Origin: Effrenium voratum
Taxonomy: Eukaryota > Sar > Dinophyceae > Suessiales > Symbiodiniaceae
Reading direction: 5' to 3'
Length of the DNA: 64,000 nucleotides
Assembly (NCBI GenBank): GCA_963377175.1
Contig: CAUJNA010003024.1
Span: 730,487-794,486 of the forward strand
In this document: positions 1-13,060 of the stretch, piece after piece
Layout: each line of letters begins with the position of its first letter
Numbering within the stretch: position 1 is the stretch's first letter
Notes under the pieces: model-generated
Database searches by the model: none
Seen by the model: only the letters and a program-made list of their open reading frames with translations
Told to the model about the DNA's origin: nothing
Program-made: the position numbers and the translations under genes

Positions 1-63
1 AATGCGAGCGTCGACCTTGGGAATCCGCTTCGGCACATGGGGAAACCAACGAGAAGGCAACTG

Positions 64-176
64 GGTCCTCCGGATTTGAGAGCTTAGAACAAGGGCACCT
101 TTCTTTCTGTAGTCTATTTTGGTAGGGGAACCCTCCCAACCAACAAAGGGGAGAGAAGGGCACCACTGGCGGACCT
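64..176 (+). mobile_element. element A, degenerate copy
   Basis: This copy carries the diagnostic core of family A: a stretch reading TCTGTAGTCTATTTT, then a GTAGGGGAACCCTCCC block, then a purine-rich GAGAGAAGGGCAC block and a terminal GGACCT. The left end (GGTCCTCC) is preserved but the following CAGTAGAG is mutated. No coding capacity; a non-autonomous element. Confidence 0.6.
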
Positions 177-1627
177 TTGCAAGAAAGACCCTGAATGCGC
201 CTTGTTTTGGCCCCTGCAAGGCTTCAAGCCCTGAGCATTGGGTCATGGGGTCATAGGGTCAGAGCACTGAGCCAGCTTTGCCTCCCGGCACGGCATCCAG
301 GCAACGGAGGAACACGGCCAATCCAGAGCCTTGCGATGTGCAATTCGCGAACCCGGGTCTGGAAAACGGGGGTTGTGAGTGGGTGGGACCTCTCAAATGA
401 TTTTCGCAATGCCAAGGTTGACTAATGCTACATTTGAGGTTTGGGGGGTTGCGGTGGGGTGTTTTTTATCTTTCCATTTTTTTGCCTGGGATCTGAGAAT
501 CCAAACATGTCGACATGTTACTTTTCAGTGGATGGGTTCCGGAAGAGAGAGAAAGGTCGCACCCCTACCAAAAACGGGGGATGCCCTATGAAGCAAGCAA
601 ACCCACCAAAAACTGTGATGTTCAGGTGTTGTCTTGTTCCCTCGTTCCCGAAGGAAACCATAGTCATCCACCCCATGCTCCAAAACACAACAACAGTGAA
701 ATAAGCTGGCAAGGCCCATCTGATTCCTGGATGACTAGTCTAGACCGCACCCAGAAGGTGACGCGAGCTGCTTCCGCCCCATTTGTGGGGGTCTCATGGG
801 GGATTTGGTCGAACCCTCATTGATCAGCCTGGTGGATTAGTATGGATTGTTGTTCGGGTTCCACGATGAGTCCTTACGATGAGTCCTTTTCAATTTGGGG
901 GCTTGGGGATGGGAATATCAACAAAGGACAACACTTTGATTGGAACCTGGCTTTGCCCGTTGAGAGGGCACCAAGGTCTCACTTCCTGAGTGGACCGGCC
1001 AAAACAAGTCACCAAACAGTTTCTTTACAACTAAAATGGCCAAACCCAAGTCCACCCCAAGTTTCCTAAGGCCAACCTTTTTGGCCTCTCTCGACTCGCG
1101 CGCCCGCGCACGTTTGTTTTTCATGTTCCCCGCGCCTGAGCCGAACTTGCAAGGCGCCGCCTCCGTGAAGCGGTCGCTGCGGAACAAAGTGGCCACCCCT
1201 GTGGGGTTCCGGTGCCCGCACACGCGCCTCGGTTGGAAAAAGGCGGGGGTGGGGGGGTTCGGGTGGGGGGGGGGTTTGGGGGGGGGGGTTGGAGGAAGAA
1301 ACAGGTCCGAAAAGGGGGAAGGGCTTTGCCCAGAGGCTCCTGGCTTCGGCTTTCAATGGAAGACCCGACCCCTCCATTGGCACCCTGGAGGTGGTTGGGG
1401 GTCTCAAAACCGGGTGGCTTGAAGCCCCTAAATCAATCTCGGGAGCCTCTGGGTGGAGCGAGAAAAACAAAGGTTGCACCTTGACAGGGGCTCCAAGGAA
1501 TACATGGCCGTGTCGACATTTATTAAGTTGGACCCCATAAAATGGTGATTAGACTTTTGGTGTCCCTTTAAAACTAATTACCAAAAACAATCTCGCAAAA
1601 GACACACCCACATCCCATAAGGATATA

Positions 1628-1693
1628 CCTTAATAAGGCGGAGGATGCTTCCCATGGTTTTACCATGGTGCAGGATTTCGTCCATCCACAGTA
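1628..1693 (-). mobile_element. element B, partial (one end only)
   Basis: The stretch TGGTGCAGGATTTCGTCC followed by ATCCACAGTA is one terminal inverted repeat of family B. The opposite end is not recognisable, so this is a fragment. Confidence 0.55.
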
Positions 1694-2287
1694 ACAATTT
1701 CATAGCCCATGCATAGATACATGGGGAGCCCATAAATAGAGGGTTTTTTGAGCTCCAGAAAAAAGTGTGCGCACCCCTCCCCCCTCTTGGGAAAGCTGAC
1801 ATTTATCGAGGTTCTTTCGGCTCCTCGCGAATCGCAAGTGAGGTCAGTGTGTTGAAACACTGGAGTCACTCGAAGAACAAAACACGAGGAATGGCATAAA
1901 AAATGCAAATCTCTGGATGGAAATTCCAATCAGCCTCAAAATAGGTCTTTGGGTTTCAAGCGATCAGGTATCCAGTACTTTGTGGTTGGGATTGGTGGGA
2001 TCTGAGCCATTGGTTCTTGTTGAAGGTAAAAGGGGAACCGACCCTTAACCGCCAACCCACCGGGCTCCGAACCACCCGATTGGAGGGAAGCTGAAACAAC
2101 TCTATGCTGGAAACAAAAATGGGGCCCAAAGCCAGGCGGCTGGTTGCGCTCCGCCTGCTTCTCCCACTCCTTGGCCTGTCAAAAAAAGGTATCTGTGTGT
2201 GTGTGTTTCTTTCGGTATCTGTGGGTGTCCCTGTGTGTCTTCCTTTCTCACCGAGCTGAAAAGGGTGTCCTCAAACAAAAAGACACA

Positions 2288-2385
2288 CCTAGACTCTCCA
2301 TGACCCTTCAAAAATGGGGTCATGACCCCTTTCTTTTGGGTAATGATCCCATGTTTAAAGGGTCATGAGATGTCATGAGTCTAGG
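2288..2385. mobile_element. element J, full-length copy
   Basis: The left end CCTAGACTCTCCATGACCCT and the right end AGGGTCATGAG...GAGTCTAGG are inverted copies of one another. The centre contains the family hallmark of a near-palindrome around TCATGACCCCTTTCTTTTGGG. About 98 bp, no coding capacity. The same element recurs at 20021-20117 and in pieces near 10069, 16090 and 20311. Confidence 0.65.
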
Positions 2386-2787
2386 CACACACACACACAC
2401 CCTTCCAGGGATTCCAGTTGTGTGTCGCTGGCGCTTATTTTTTGGGGAAAGCCCAAGGCTCCAGTTACAACCAGTGAGCCAAAAGGTAAACACAAGGGGA
2501 ACCACCCTGTTTTCCCGTTGACCATGGGGAATGCTCCGAAATCCGCAGCAAAAAGCAAACGGGTGGCACTTAACACACAAAGAGGTGGTGGAAGGATGTG
2601 TGTCTGCTGTTATTTGCGAGTGGGTTTGCTTGAAGCCTTGGTTTGGCGTGCGCATGGTATTTAATTTCCCTGGTTCGACGTGCAAAGGTGCTTTAGGGCC
2701 GGATTCATTCTAGAGTTTGGTTTGCAGCTGCTTCAGACTTGAAGTTGGTGTGACGGTGCGCGGAGTAAGGGGTTCTTGGTTCGGCCA

Positions 2788-2908
2788 TACCGCGGATGGC
2801 TGCGAAATCCGTTCGCACGCATAAAACACCTATGGTTGAAGCCACAACGTTTGTTGGTATTTATGTTGGGAAATCGAATCCTCCCAGGGTTTCCAACCAT
2901 CCACAATA
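2788..2908 (+). mobile_element. element B, degenerate copy
   Basis: This 121-bp copy begins TACCGCGGATGG and ends CCATCCACAATA. Its inner landmark CGTTTGTTGGTATTTA is shared with the full copies at 8050 and 35921. The ends have drifted (CGCGG in place of CTGTGG), which suggests an older insertion. Confidence 0.6.
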
Positions 2909-3039
2909 CCTGAGAGTGCGCCTCAGACTCGCTCAGCGAACTTTGCGGGCCCAAAGCCTTTGTTTCGTGCCATGAGCAGAAGTAAAAAACCAACATTACA
3001 CCAGCATAGACCCCAGGCCCCAGATAGCCAAAAAACAAC

Positions 3040-3400
3040 ATGCACACCAGCACCTCCAACAGCACCCCCCGAAGAGCGCCCCAAACACCCTGTCGCAACA
3101 ATGCTCCCGCACCGTCCCCCCAAACAGCAGCCCCAAAGCACCCAGCCGTCAATCTCGTGAAAATGCACCCGCGCCATCACCAGCACCGCCACCCCAAACT
3201 GCATGCCCCCTTGCACCCTACCGTCAATCTTGCAAAGATGCGCCCGCACCGTCACCCTGCATGCCCGCTAGCACTCAGCCGTCAATCTCACCAGCACCTC
3301 CAACGCGCCCCAAACAGCGCCCCAAACAGCACCCCAAACAGCACCTACACCAGCACCCCAAACTGCACGCCCCCTTGCACCAGCCCATCTATCTTGCAAA
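3040..3400. repeat. imperfect C/A-rich minisatellite
   Basis: A run of imperfect units resembling CACCCCAAACAGC and CACCAGCACC, interleaved with longer repeats containing CCGTCAATCT (seen near 3147, 3221 and 3281). It keeps frames open on the plus strand but gives only low-complexity H/P/T/S-rich peptides, so I do not call a gene. Confidence 0.6.
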
Positions 3401-3798
3401 TCACATTCCCCTCTTTATTAGAAGTTAGAACCCCCATAGCTTTGAGCTATCTGGGGAACAACACAAATATTGTCCTGAGTCCCTGGATTGCCTCTTTAAA
3501 GTAAGTTTACTGGTGGGGTCCAACAAAATTGCCACTTTTGGAGGTCCAAAAAAGGAGAAATTGGAGGGACCCCCGACTGTTGATGGACGAAATCCACTTC
3601 GAACCCAAAAGAAAGGGCCCTTTTTAAGGGTCATGAAGAGTCTAGGTATTCTTAAGAAAATTGGAGATACCCAACAGCTGCTCGTTCCGAGGGGGGCAGG
3701 GTGCAATCCGATCCCAACGCTCGGTCCGATTGTGGCAGGTACAGCCCTGAAGGGGAAGCCCCAAACACACCCCCTTGGGAAAGACAAATACTGGCCGC

Positions 3799-3903
3799 AT
3801 TATTTTACCACGAGCAAAGTCACCCCCGGTTCAGTGGTGGGTGAAAGGGAAACAGCCCCATTTTCCGACTTTGATAACCCCCAGAAACAGTCAAAATCAT
3901 GAC
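3799..3903. mobile_element. element H copy
   Basis: Runs from TTTTACCACGAGCAAAGTCA to GTCAAAATCATGAC. It has an internal pair of inverted blocks (CAAAGTCA and GACTTTGA) and the shared middle GGTGGGTGAAAGGGAAACA. The same element occurs at 15083-15172 and, inserted inside another element, at about 22856-22955. Confidence 0.6.
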
Positions 3904-4058
3904 GCCGGTGTGTTTGCGGGGGTGGTGTGGTGTGTTTGGGGGAGGCGCCTTGAACCCCTGCTGCACCGCGGTGTAGCCCTCCATGTTGCGGAGCCAAGCG
4001 GGCAGCTGCCACTCCTGACGCCCAATGCCAGAAATTCATGGGATATACAGCAGCTATA

Positions 4059-4130
4059 CAGTAGTTTAGTTTAGTAGGGGAACCGAATCTCCCTCAAAAA
4101 AGGGTAAGAGGACACTACTGGGAGACCTAG
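4059..4130 (+). mobile_element. element A, right-hand part
   Basis: Contains the TTAGTAGGGGAACC block and the right end ACACTACTGGGAGACCTAG. The left terminal repeat has been lost. Confidence 0.55.
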
Positions 4131-5131
4131 ATGTATATATATAGCCATTTTTTACATGTACATAGTGGTTGCTGTTGACCCCTCAGCAAGTTCCACTTTG
4201 CGGGGGTCCATTTTTTTTAATCCAGAAGTGTCCCGTCCTAACGGAAGGGGTCGTCACTTGGGTCGCGGAGAGAGTGGGGTTTCCAAGATGGACACGTGAG
4301 CAAACAAAGGCGTGCACTTAGGTCGGTCAGCTCTTTGTTGGAATTTGGTTGGCGAAAAAAACAAAAGAACAGAAAAAGCATGATCACGGGAAACTGAGTA
4401 ATTATTGGAGGAAAGGTCTTTAAACTGATTCATTCCAAAACCTGAAGCAAACAACAAACGCAATGGATGCCATGACACCGGCCGCACGGCTCGGTCCCAA
4501 GCGCTTGCAATCTAAGGGGGTTCTCAAAATTTTCCTTCCGAGGGGGTTTCCCTTTCAACCTCTTCGAGGGCACTTTTGACGCAGGTCCCTTTAACGGATA
4601 GCCAGACTTCAGATTCCAAGATTTGGAGAGGGTACGTGAGCTGGGTTCAAAACGATGTAAATCAGTTTGGTCTACATCTTTAATCATTAACACAAGAAAT
4701 GCATGGTAACACATCCGCGAAATGACCTGCCCCCCCCCCCAGTTTCAACCCATCAAGTGGGGTTCAACTTGCTCCAACCTAAAGGCTCGGATCGCAGAAG
4801 TTTTGGCCGAGCCGGAAGTTACAAAAAAAAACCTGCGACCAAATGGGAAGGGAAGGGAACCGGAAGTCTGGGTGAACTATATTTCACCACTCTGACGTAA
4901 GGTGGAGTTGCGGGGGGCTATTCCCCACATAAACCACCATTTGGGGTGAATTCGGTCGTGTGAGGTCGTAATTCACCCAGGGAAGTGCCACCCTATACCA
5001 ATACCAAAAGCTGGCTTCGCGGGAGTGATACAGGCTGCCCTCTTTTCAACATGCGGGGATTCCTAATCCTATCCGTGGGACACATATGTACGGCAAGGGA
5101 GAAGAAGGAAGGATTGACTGTTGAAGAGAAT

Positions 5132-5246
5132 ATCCTCCAGTAGAGACTTTGGAATAAGGGTACCAACTTGTTTTCTGTATATAGTCTATTTTAGTAGGGG
5201 AACCCTCCCCCAAAAAAAAGGGAGAGAAGGGCACTGGGGGACCTAG
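5132..5246 (+). mobile_element. element A, near-complete copy
   Basis: From TCCTCCAGTAGAG to the right end CACTGGGGGACCTAG, with the family core GTAGTCTATTTTAGTAGGGG-type block interrupted by an extra ATATA. The first five bases of the left terminal repeat are mutated. Confidence 0.65.
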
Positions 5247-5479
5247 CCTATGACAGGCTTCCCATGCGGATGTTTTATCCCAGGTCAAGGGAGTGACAGC
5301 GTAGGAAAAACATCTATGCAAAATGAGCGTCTTTGGTTGACGTTGGAAGGGGGCTATGATCTGCAAAAAACAACCTCTGCCATGGGCTCTCCTCATCGCC
5401 CTCTCGGCTCTCCATGGTGACTTCCTGACGTCAAAAGGAAGCTGCAAGCAACAGAATGCGGACTACCAAAGCCATAAAC

Positions 5480-5635
5480 AACCAAACAACATGCTACAAC
5501 CATACAGCCAAACACCATACCATACAGCCATGCTACAACCATAAAACACCGCACCACAACCATGCTACAGCCATACTACAACCAAAAAACAACCATACTA
5601 CGACCATACTACAACCATACTACACATATAGGATA
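5480..5635. repeat. CATACTACAAC minisatellite
   Basis: Imperfect tandem units of about 10-11 bp based on CATACTACAAC / CATACAGC. Open frames over it read only H/N/T/Y-rich peptides. Confidence 0.65.
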
Positions 5636-6198
5636 AGCAGTTTGGTCAAACACAAGTCACGACCAAAAACCCGTCCCATGCGGCCTTGCGGGCTCAGTTT
5701 GCTCCAGCGAAGAAGTGCAACAACCCCCGCCCCCCCAAAGGCATTGCTTGGCCATGTTGATTTGCTTTATTGAGGCTTGTTCAGTGCCCGCATGGGAGTG
5801 GGAGGGGAAGCTCTTTACGCGGAGACCCGAACTGGAAATCATGCGTGCCCGCCTCGAACTGTTCCATTGGCCCCTCCAAGGGAAACCATGCACAACTGTA
5901 AAACTTTATGTTTGCAACTATGATCTTTCCGAACAGTACCAAGTCCAAACATCAGGAAGCGAGCAATGGGAACCCCAGATTAGCAAACCCCTGGTTGATT
6001 AATCGGGGCTCATTGCTTTGGAAGGGAACTCCCGCCCTATTAATAGGACCCCCCCCATTTGCGAGAGGAGAATCAAAAACAAGACTTTGGAAAAATGCAA
6101 CATGTGTCCAATTGTGATAGATGCCCTAAAAAAGAAGAAGCCGACAATGAAACATAATCATTTCGGCAAATGCAAGGGACGGGCTCTGCACCTGGCAA

Positions 6199-6292
6199 AC
6201 CCTGAAAGGATGATTCCCCTGCAACTGCCAACAAACAACGGTTTCCCATGGATTCCAAGTGGTGCGAAATGGATTTCATCCATCCACAGTAT
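6199..6292 (-). mobile_element. element B, truncated copy in reverse
   Basis: Carries the inner landmarks of family B in reverse (TGATTCCCCTG, then CCAACAAACAACGGTTTCCC) and one intact terminal repeat ending CCATCCACAGTA. The other terminal repeat is missing. Confidence 0.6.
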
Positions 6293-8049
6293 CAAATTAT
6301 TACTAGGCCCGTCCATTTGCATCCGGGGTCAACATTCGTCCCACTCCACTCGCTTCGAGTCAGCCTCTCCTGGAGGCACAGCACGTCCGCCTTGCTCGCC
6401 CGCAGCATCTCCGCCAGTCGGGGCTGGCGGAGCTCCCAGGCCAAGTGCGCCTCCTGAGTCAGCTTGGTGGCGAAATCTGCGAAGCCCTGCGAAAAGTGAC
6501 TAACTTTTAGTGGTTTAATACGGAAAACCCACTAGTTGGCAAAAAGTTAAAAGTCCAAACATCCAAGCAAAATGCACCAAAGTGAGGGCTGAGCACCCAA
6601 GACGGATCCGAAAGGAATGAGTCACCTGGGTGGAGGGTACCTGGAGCCTCCTTCTGTCCCTTCAAGAATGGGCGGTCCCTTAAAAAATGAGTTACCCAAC
6701 AAATCCGAAATGACACCCCAAGGTTTCCCCTTGTTGGTCTATGTTCAAAAGGCGACCACCTGTAACTTCCAGCTCCGAAGTGGGCGTGTGGGGGTGCAAG
6801 TACCTGAAGCCTCCGAGTCTGACCCTTAACAAATGGGTGGTCATTACCCAACATGGGGCGGACCCATTCTTGAAGGGTTAGGAGACTCCAGGTAGATGGC
6901 TTTAGTCCTCCCATGTCCTCCACATTCAGCGAAATGTGCCATCTGAGAATCTACTTTCATTTTTGGTGCATGAGGCTACCCTGAAGAGTGCGAGCAAGCC
7001 GAAAACACGCCTCTGCCGTGCTTTGGGCTCCTTCGGATTTCGAGTGACCTCCATTGCCGTCGGATTGACCGAGCGCGCCCTCCCCGGGCCCCCCACGCGC
7101 CTCGCAATGCGCAAAGGCGTTCCAGGGCTGGTTCGCAACTCCTGGGCTGCGCCACGAAACGCGAAACACGGCCTGCCGTTTCCCCAAGGAGCCACACGGC
7201 CAACTGTGCCCTTGCCAACAAAGCAGCTCCATCTCAGGTGTCGGGGGCTGTCCCTGGTGGGTGTTGGTTGTTCATGCCTTCTTGGTGCATCGGAATGCTG
7301 GCTCTTTGCGGGAAAGAAGGGTTGCGGGCGGGGCTTTTATTTACTGGTGCATGGACATGAGTGTGGCCATGTGTCAGAATAGGGAACCCAAAGCTTCCTT
7401 TTGGTCCTCCTTTGAACCAACGCCAAAAAAAATAGCACCCAGCAACCGGCTTCTTGGATCCACCGTTTCCGGGCTTCTTGGATTCTTTCAGACCGAGCCG
7501 CGGACGTAGCAGTGAGACAGCAGGTTGACGCTGAGAATGCTCAATGGCAGATGGCTCTTTACCACAAGACCCAAGTGCTCCTGGATGGACACCTGGGAGG
7601 GGGAGAGCTTAGCCTCGAAAGAAACCATGTCCATCGGAGAAAAGGGTGCCCCCCCCCCGCCCTTGTTTTTCTCCTTTTATGTGTCTTCTTTTGTTTCTTT
7701 TTTGGGGGGGGGGAGGGGGGGGGGTTACTGGATGTTAAAGGGACCTCAAAAAAAGGGCACATGGCTGGGTTATTTCGTCATGATCAGGAATGGACAAACT
7801 CAGAAACTGAGGTGGTTTCAACCTGCAACTTGAGGCAGGTGACTTTGATGGTCACATCATGGGGCCAGTTGAATGGTTGCCCCTATTGGATGTGTGGTTA
7901 TTCTCTAGGCAATCATTGACCCTAGAAAGTAACCACAGGTTCAACGCCCCACAAGCCACAAATCCAAACCGCGAACTAGACAGTGGTGCCAGAGGGTTAA
8001 GCTCAGCAAGTCTTCCCCACGCTGGGGACGGTGGCATCATGAATGGACA

Positions 8050-8176
8050 TACTGTGGATGGACGAAATCCTGCACCACGTTGAAGCCATGGGAAACCATT
8101 GTTTGTTGGTATTTACAGGGGAATCAAATCATTCCAGGGTTTCTTAGGTGGTGCAGGATTTCGTCCATCCACAGTA
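8050..8176 (+). mobile_element. element B, full-length reference copy
   Basis: A 127-bp element that begins TA-CTGTGGATGGACGAAATCC and ends with the inverse of that sequence followed by TA. The inverted arms match for about 28 bp. It has no coding capacity. TA at each end is the expected target duplication of Tc1/mariner-type and some related cut-and-paste transposons, so I infer a MITE mobilised by such an enzyme. The copy at 35921-36047 has the same length. Confidence 0.8.
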
Positions 8177-8799
8177 TGTAGAGGGGGGCACTTGGGGGGG
8201 GAAGCGCCCTGACTTGGGATCATAGAAAAAGGAGCGCCTGTCGGCTTGCGCCGATGCTGGACTTGGGGCTGCGGCTAGGGCGATCACTTCCGACACGACT
8301 GGAGACTCTCCAAAGAAATTACCGGGAGACCTGGAAAAAGGGATGCCCTCCGAAGTGCGAAAACCAAAGAGGGTGCCCCATGGACCGGTGGATACCTCTG
8401 AGCGCGCCACCCCGCGGGGGAGGACCGGCAACGTCCTAACACACACAGGCAACGTGAATCCACACCGTAGCAAAGGGACGAGGAGGAGGCGGAGGAGGAG
8501 GTACGCAGAGGCTTAACATGTTTAAACAAGGGGTTGAATCGCCTACCCTGCCCCAAACCTCTCGCATGGTTCCAAGGGCTGTTGTAGCACTCAGGCGATC
8601 GGTGGAACTCACCTAAATCCTCAATTCCAAATTCCAAGGCTTCCGGACATGTAATTACATAAGTTTCAGGGGTCATCCCCCTCCCCATGGGGATATCAGT
8701 GAATCCTATTCAACTGGCACAAAACAAACTGAGAGGTTTAGGGCAGCTGATCACCCAACATTGGCGATAACATCAGCTGAGCTATCTCTAAAAGACTCG

Positions 8800-8900
8800 A
8801 TTCCTGAGTTGATTGGCCAAAACAAGTCCAAACTTTTTGTTTACCACCAAAATGGCCCAAGCCCAAAAAGTGACTAAAGTCCATGAACTCAGGGAGTGAG
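8800..8900. mobile_element. element G copy
   Basis: Starts TTCCTGAGTTGATTGGCCAA and ends with the inverse ACTCAGGGAGTGAG; the middle holds the family landmark TTTACCACCAAAATGG. Non-coding, about 100 bp. Confidence 0.6.
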
Positions 8901-9639
8901 AGAAAGAAGCTGCAATGGAATATCTCTGGAGGCTTCGTTTCTGAGGGTCGCCTTCGTGTTTTACCACACGATACCCCCGGGGTTTGTGAGGATTCCCTTG
9001 ATACAAAACCTCACTTGTCCAGTTCGGACCCAGAAAAAACGGTGATCACCTTTTGGCGCCATGACTAAACCTAGAACAGGAGAAACCAAAAGGTCAAAAG
9101 GTTGGCTTTGGGCAACTGAGAAACAAACAATGGGTTCCCATTGTTTCAGAGTGGTAATTAGAGGATTTGGTCCACCCACAATATGTCAAAGACGTCTATA
9201 CAACTATATTGTAGCTACATAGCTCAAGCTGTCGGGAAAGAAAAGGCAAAACACATGCGCATTTCAGCCAATGGAAGATCACCTCGTGCTAACAAGAGCT
9301 GACAGGGACTGTAAAATGCGAGGTTGCGGTGGGGTTCCAATTGTTGTTCCCCCCGAAACTTGGACCACTGGGAACCTAAGAGTGTTGTGGGTAACCAGCC
9401 ATTTTCCTCTTGGGTTTTAAAGGGTGGGGGACAAGGACTGAAAGGGTGGCAAGCTTTTGGTTACCCAATCTGGGTGTGTCTCTACACCCCCTCCACCCAA
9501 AAACAGTGACTTTCCTTTTGGTTTCCCTTTAAAACCAACCAAAAGGGGGCACCCTCCAAATACCCAGTGGCCAGGGGAAAAAAGGGCATCATTTTCCGGT
9601 TGGTTGACTTTAAAAGGGGAGCCCTTCCCAAAAGATAAG

Positions 9640-9762
9640 CTCAGGGTGCTCTTTTTCTTGCTCGCACCACCGTGGAACCCTGGAACCCTGGTGGAACTCT
9701 GGTGGAACCCTCGTGGAACCTTACCTCAGGGCCGCCCCGGACCACCCGGAGCTTTGGGACAA
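9640..9762 (+). mobile_element. element N, degenerate copy with GGTGGAACCCT repeats
   Basis: Shares GGTGCTCTTTTT, CTCGCACCACC, the short tandem repeats of GGTGGAACCCT type and CTCAGGGCCGCCCCGGACCA with the copies at 23320 and 34265. The outer inverted ends have been lost here. Confidence 0.55.
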
Positions 9763-12700
9763 AAAGGAAAACAAACAAGGCACCACCGGGCAACTGGGTT
9801 GTACATGGCATCACCCCGAAACGCCCGTCCTCTGCGGCACGGGAGCCGCAGGCGCGGACACGTTCTTCTCCACGGCTTTCGGGGCTTCACTCCGCGCCTG
9901 CCGGGCAGATCCCAACATGGGAAACAGAAGCTCGGTCGCGAAATCTGCTCCCCTGCTAAAAGCTTAATTTTCAGCGGTTTAATACGGAAAACCCATTTGG
10001 TGGCAAAAAACAATGAAATCCTAACATCCAAGCAACAGGCACCAAAGGAAGGACAACGAAAGGAACTGCCTAGAGTCTCCATAACCCTTTCAATGGGGTC
10101 ATGACCCCTGTCTTTTGGGACCTCCGTTTCAACGCAGCTCCTTTCTGGCTTCCCGAAAAAAAAAAGCGAGCGCCAGGCACCAACCGCTCGAGGTCGACAG
10201 AAGGCCCAGGTTGGGCCGTGCCGGCCTGAGGCTTCACGTGCCGCATGCAGTAGTAGAAGATCCTCAGTGCCAGTGGATCCCAGTCAAGCCATAGGCAATC
10301 CTTCGCCAGATTTGCCACGTGTAAGGATGGCATAGATAAGTAAATCAGGGGGGATGGCCAGGGAGGTGCACGAAATTGTGAATCGACACCTTTTTGAAAA
10401 AGGCAAGCCACAGGGAACGAAAAAACCGGGTCTTAGGAGAAACTTGGTTTTGAGAAACCCCAAGCCTGCCGAACCAACCTTACGCGTTGAATGGGCTCTG
10501 ACAAATAGATTCCTTCCAAATACTACAAAAAACACAGTAAATCCATTGGGTATGTGTTGGAAACTGTTTCGGTCTCCGGGTTCTTCCAGTCATGAAGGAT
10601 GACAAGAGGGTTTTCGTGGGGAAGGCCCCTGTCCACTTATGATTGTTGAAAAGAGGTGTTCGCACTCCTTGCAGTTGTTGTTCCCCCCCCCCAAACAAAC
10701 CCCCCCCCAAAAAAAAACAGCACCGAGCAACGCATACTCACAATCACACACCCAGAGAGTGAAGCTCTGCAGGCAAGGAACTTTAGCATGTGACATGTAA
10801 CCCCGGCCAAATGCAAGCCCTCTGATTATACTTAAATATAGATATATACAGAACAACATCCATGAACACGACGCAGACACCCGCAAAGCGAAGGACAACA
10901 TGTGTTCCGATGTGTCCTTGTTTCAATTCTATGCATCTAATAAGAACTTCTGGTTGACAATTGAGGCAGCAACCCACAAGTACTGAATTGAACGCACAAC
11001 AAGTTTCACGCGATTGTCCTTGTAATTGCTTGGGGGCCAAAGGAAAAAGTGGCGGGTGAATCATTGCAACTGGTTCAAATTATCGCCCATCCGTTTCTGC
11101 GCATTATATTCCTTCAGTTTAAGGGAAGGTAGGGGGGGTCCGCAACTACATGTTTATAGTCCTCCCGCAACTGAACCATGGAATTCCAGGGGAGGTCCCA
11201 GCTTCAAAGTTGAGGGAAACCAAAAGGAAGCAAAAAGGACCGGAAGGACCCTACCATGGCGGTGAACTTTGAGAGTTGGAACCCCTGAAACATCCTAACT
11301 ATGATGTCCAGAGGGTCCCTACTAGGAAAGTTGACTCAACGAATTGCTATGAGTGGCTAGATTCACGGACTTAACTAAAATCAGACTCAAGTGAGCAGCA
11401 ATTATTGGCTGTTGGTTCTACTAACATGGCTAAACAGGTTCATATTTAGGCGGCCAGGCCGTACTACTATCCTTCTTAAACAAACCCGCCAAAACAGTAC
11501 CCGCGAAGAAACAACAACAACATGACCATAAAGGCTTTATGCTATGATCGTTGTAAGACCAGGTGGCAGAACCACCTACTTAAATGGCTGTTTTGGGAAT
11601 CTGTTTTGGTTTTGGGCGCTCATGGGATTGTCTCAGAATATGGGCTCCGTCTTCTTTAAATGCACAAAAGGGTACCCTAACAAAGGAAAACCACCTCCCA
11701 AATGGCTTGTGGGCATACATCCCCACCTAAACAGTGTCCCCCGAAGAGCCCCCGCTTAAAATTCATACCCAGATTCAGCGTCCCCCCATTATTACCCTCC
11801 ACAAAAACAAGGGGTTCAAATCGTCGAGCCACCAATCCAATTCACCAATTGAACTGGGATGTTTAAACTGGAGGGTGGCCAATCCGACTTGCCGTAATCC
11901 TATTAAGCCACTGCAAAGGGGACCGGCTCCTTGCGCGACCCGCTGCCCAGTCTAAGGGGTCGTCTGACACCTTGTTTGCTGCTGGCCCCTCTGCAAGGGT
12001 TCATTTTTGTCCGGGTCCGATTCGGAAAATCCACAAAGCTTCGGAAAATCCATGTTTCAACCAGAAGGCTTACTTGAGTCCAAAGATCCGTTACCAAATA
12101 GTCATAAAGACAGGGACTTGGACTTCCAAACTTGGTATTTGGGTGATTTCTGGGCCCAAATGTAGACCCGACACCCAACAAAACCTGACACATGGATCAG
12201 TTTAAGTCCAAAGATCTGGCAAACTATAGACACGGATTCCCTTCCACCACAAGCTAGTTAAGGCGCCCGCATAAATACCATATAAAGAACTGCCATGAGT
12301 TTCCCTACTTGGATGCCCAACTTAATAACCATGGTTACACGACACATGGATGTGTCAGAAAGCAAATTCTGCACAAGAAAGCAGGGCTTCAGCCAAGTCC
12401 ATGTGCCGAAATGGGAGAAGTATCCTTCAGGCAAACGAAGACACATGAGCCACAATCAAAACCCGGTGCTAAGATGGTCTATCCAGAACCATGTGAAGAA
12501 TTAAGAAGGCGGAATTCCGCAGCCATTTCTTTACTAACCTTCATCTACCCGAATCGGTTTTGATTGTGGCTCACATGCTTTTGTTTATGTTTTTCTTTTT
12601 CTTTTTTCTAAGCACTAAAAAGATAAAAAGCTAAGTTAAACCGGATGGCTGGGAGCCACCAAGAAGACACATGGCTGTGGGACAAAAATAGGGTAACCCC

Positions 12701-12966
12701 AAAATGGAAGCCTGGCAAATGGAAACAATGTCTAAACCTGTGGTCCAGTTCCTGGTGGCTAATTTTTTGACCCATACCCATTTGGACAACTTCCCAAAAA
12801 TGGGGGAACACGTGGAAAGTAGCAAATCCCTTTCAGAACCAAATCAAAAGGCCTCGGAGTGGCCCTGCCGAGTGGCGCATTCCCTCATTTTGGTTGCTGC
12901 AAACAGGCGCCGTGTGGGTGGAAGCCGGTCTCACACAAACATACGCCCATTCAAAGGAGTAAGCAC

Positions 12967-13011
12967 CCCACTGAGATGGTCCCCACTGAGATGGTCCCCA
13001 CTGAGATGGTC
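12967..13011. repeat. 15-bp tandem triplication
   Basis: Three exact consecutive copies of CCCCACTGAGATGGT-type 15-bp units. This is a local slippage product. Confidence 0.8.
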
Positions 13012-13060
13012 GACCTGGGAGTCAGCCAAATGGTTCGTGCCCTGGTTCCAAACCACTTCC

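Larger units (their letters stand above)
1..13060. other. gene-free, repeat-dense stretch
   Basis: I find no reading frame here that looks like a protein: the open frames are short, present on both strands and rich in repeat-derived sequence. The stretch is a patchwork of short inverted-repeat elements (families A, B, G, H, I and J, listed separately), homopolymer runs of C or G (for example near 1260, 4730, 7700 and 10685) and imperfect minisatellites. It may be intergenic DNA or the interior of very large introns; the sequence alone does not decide this. Confidence 0.6.
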
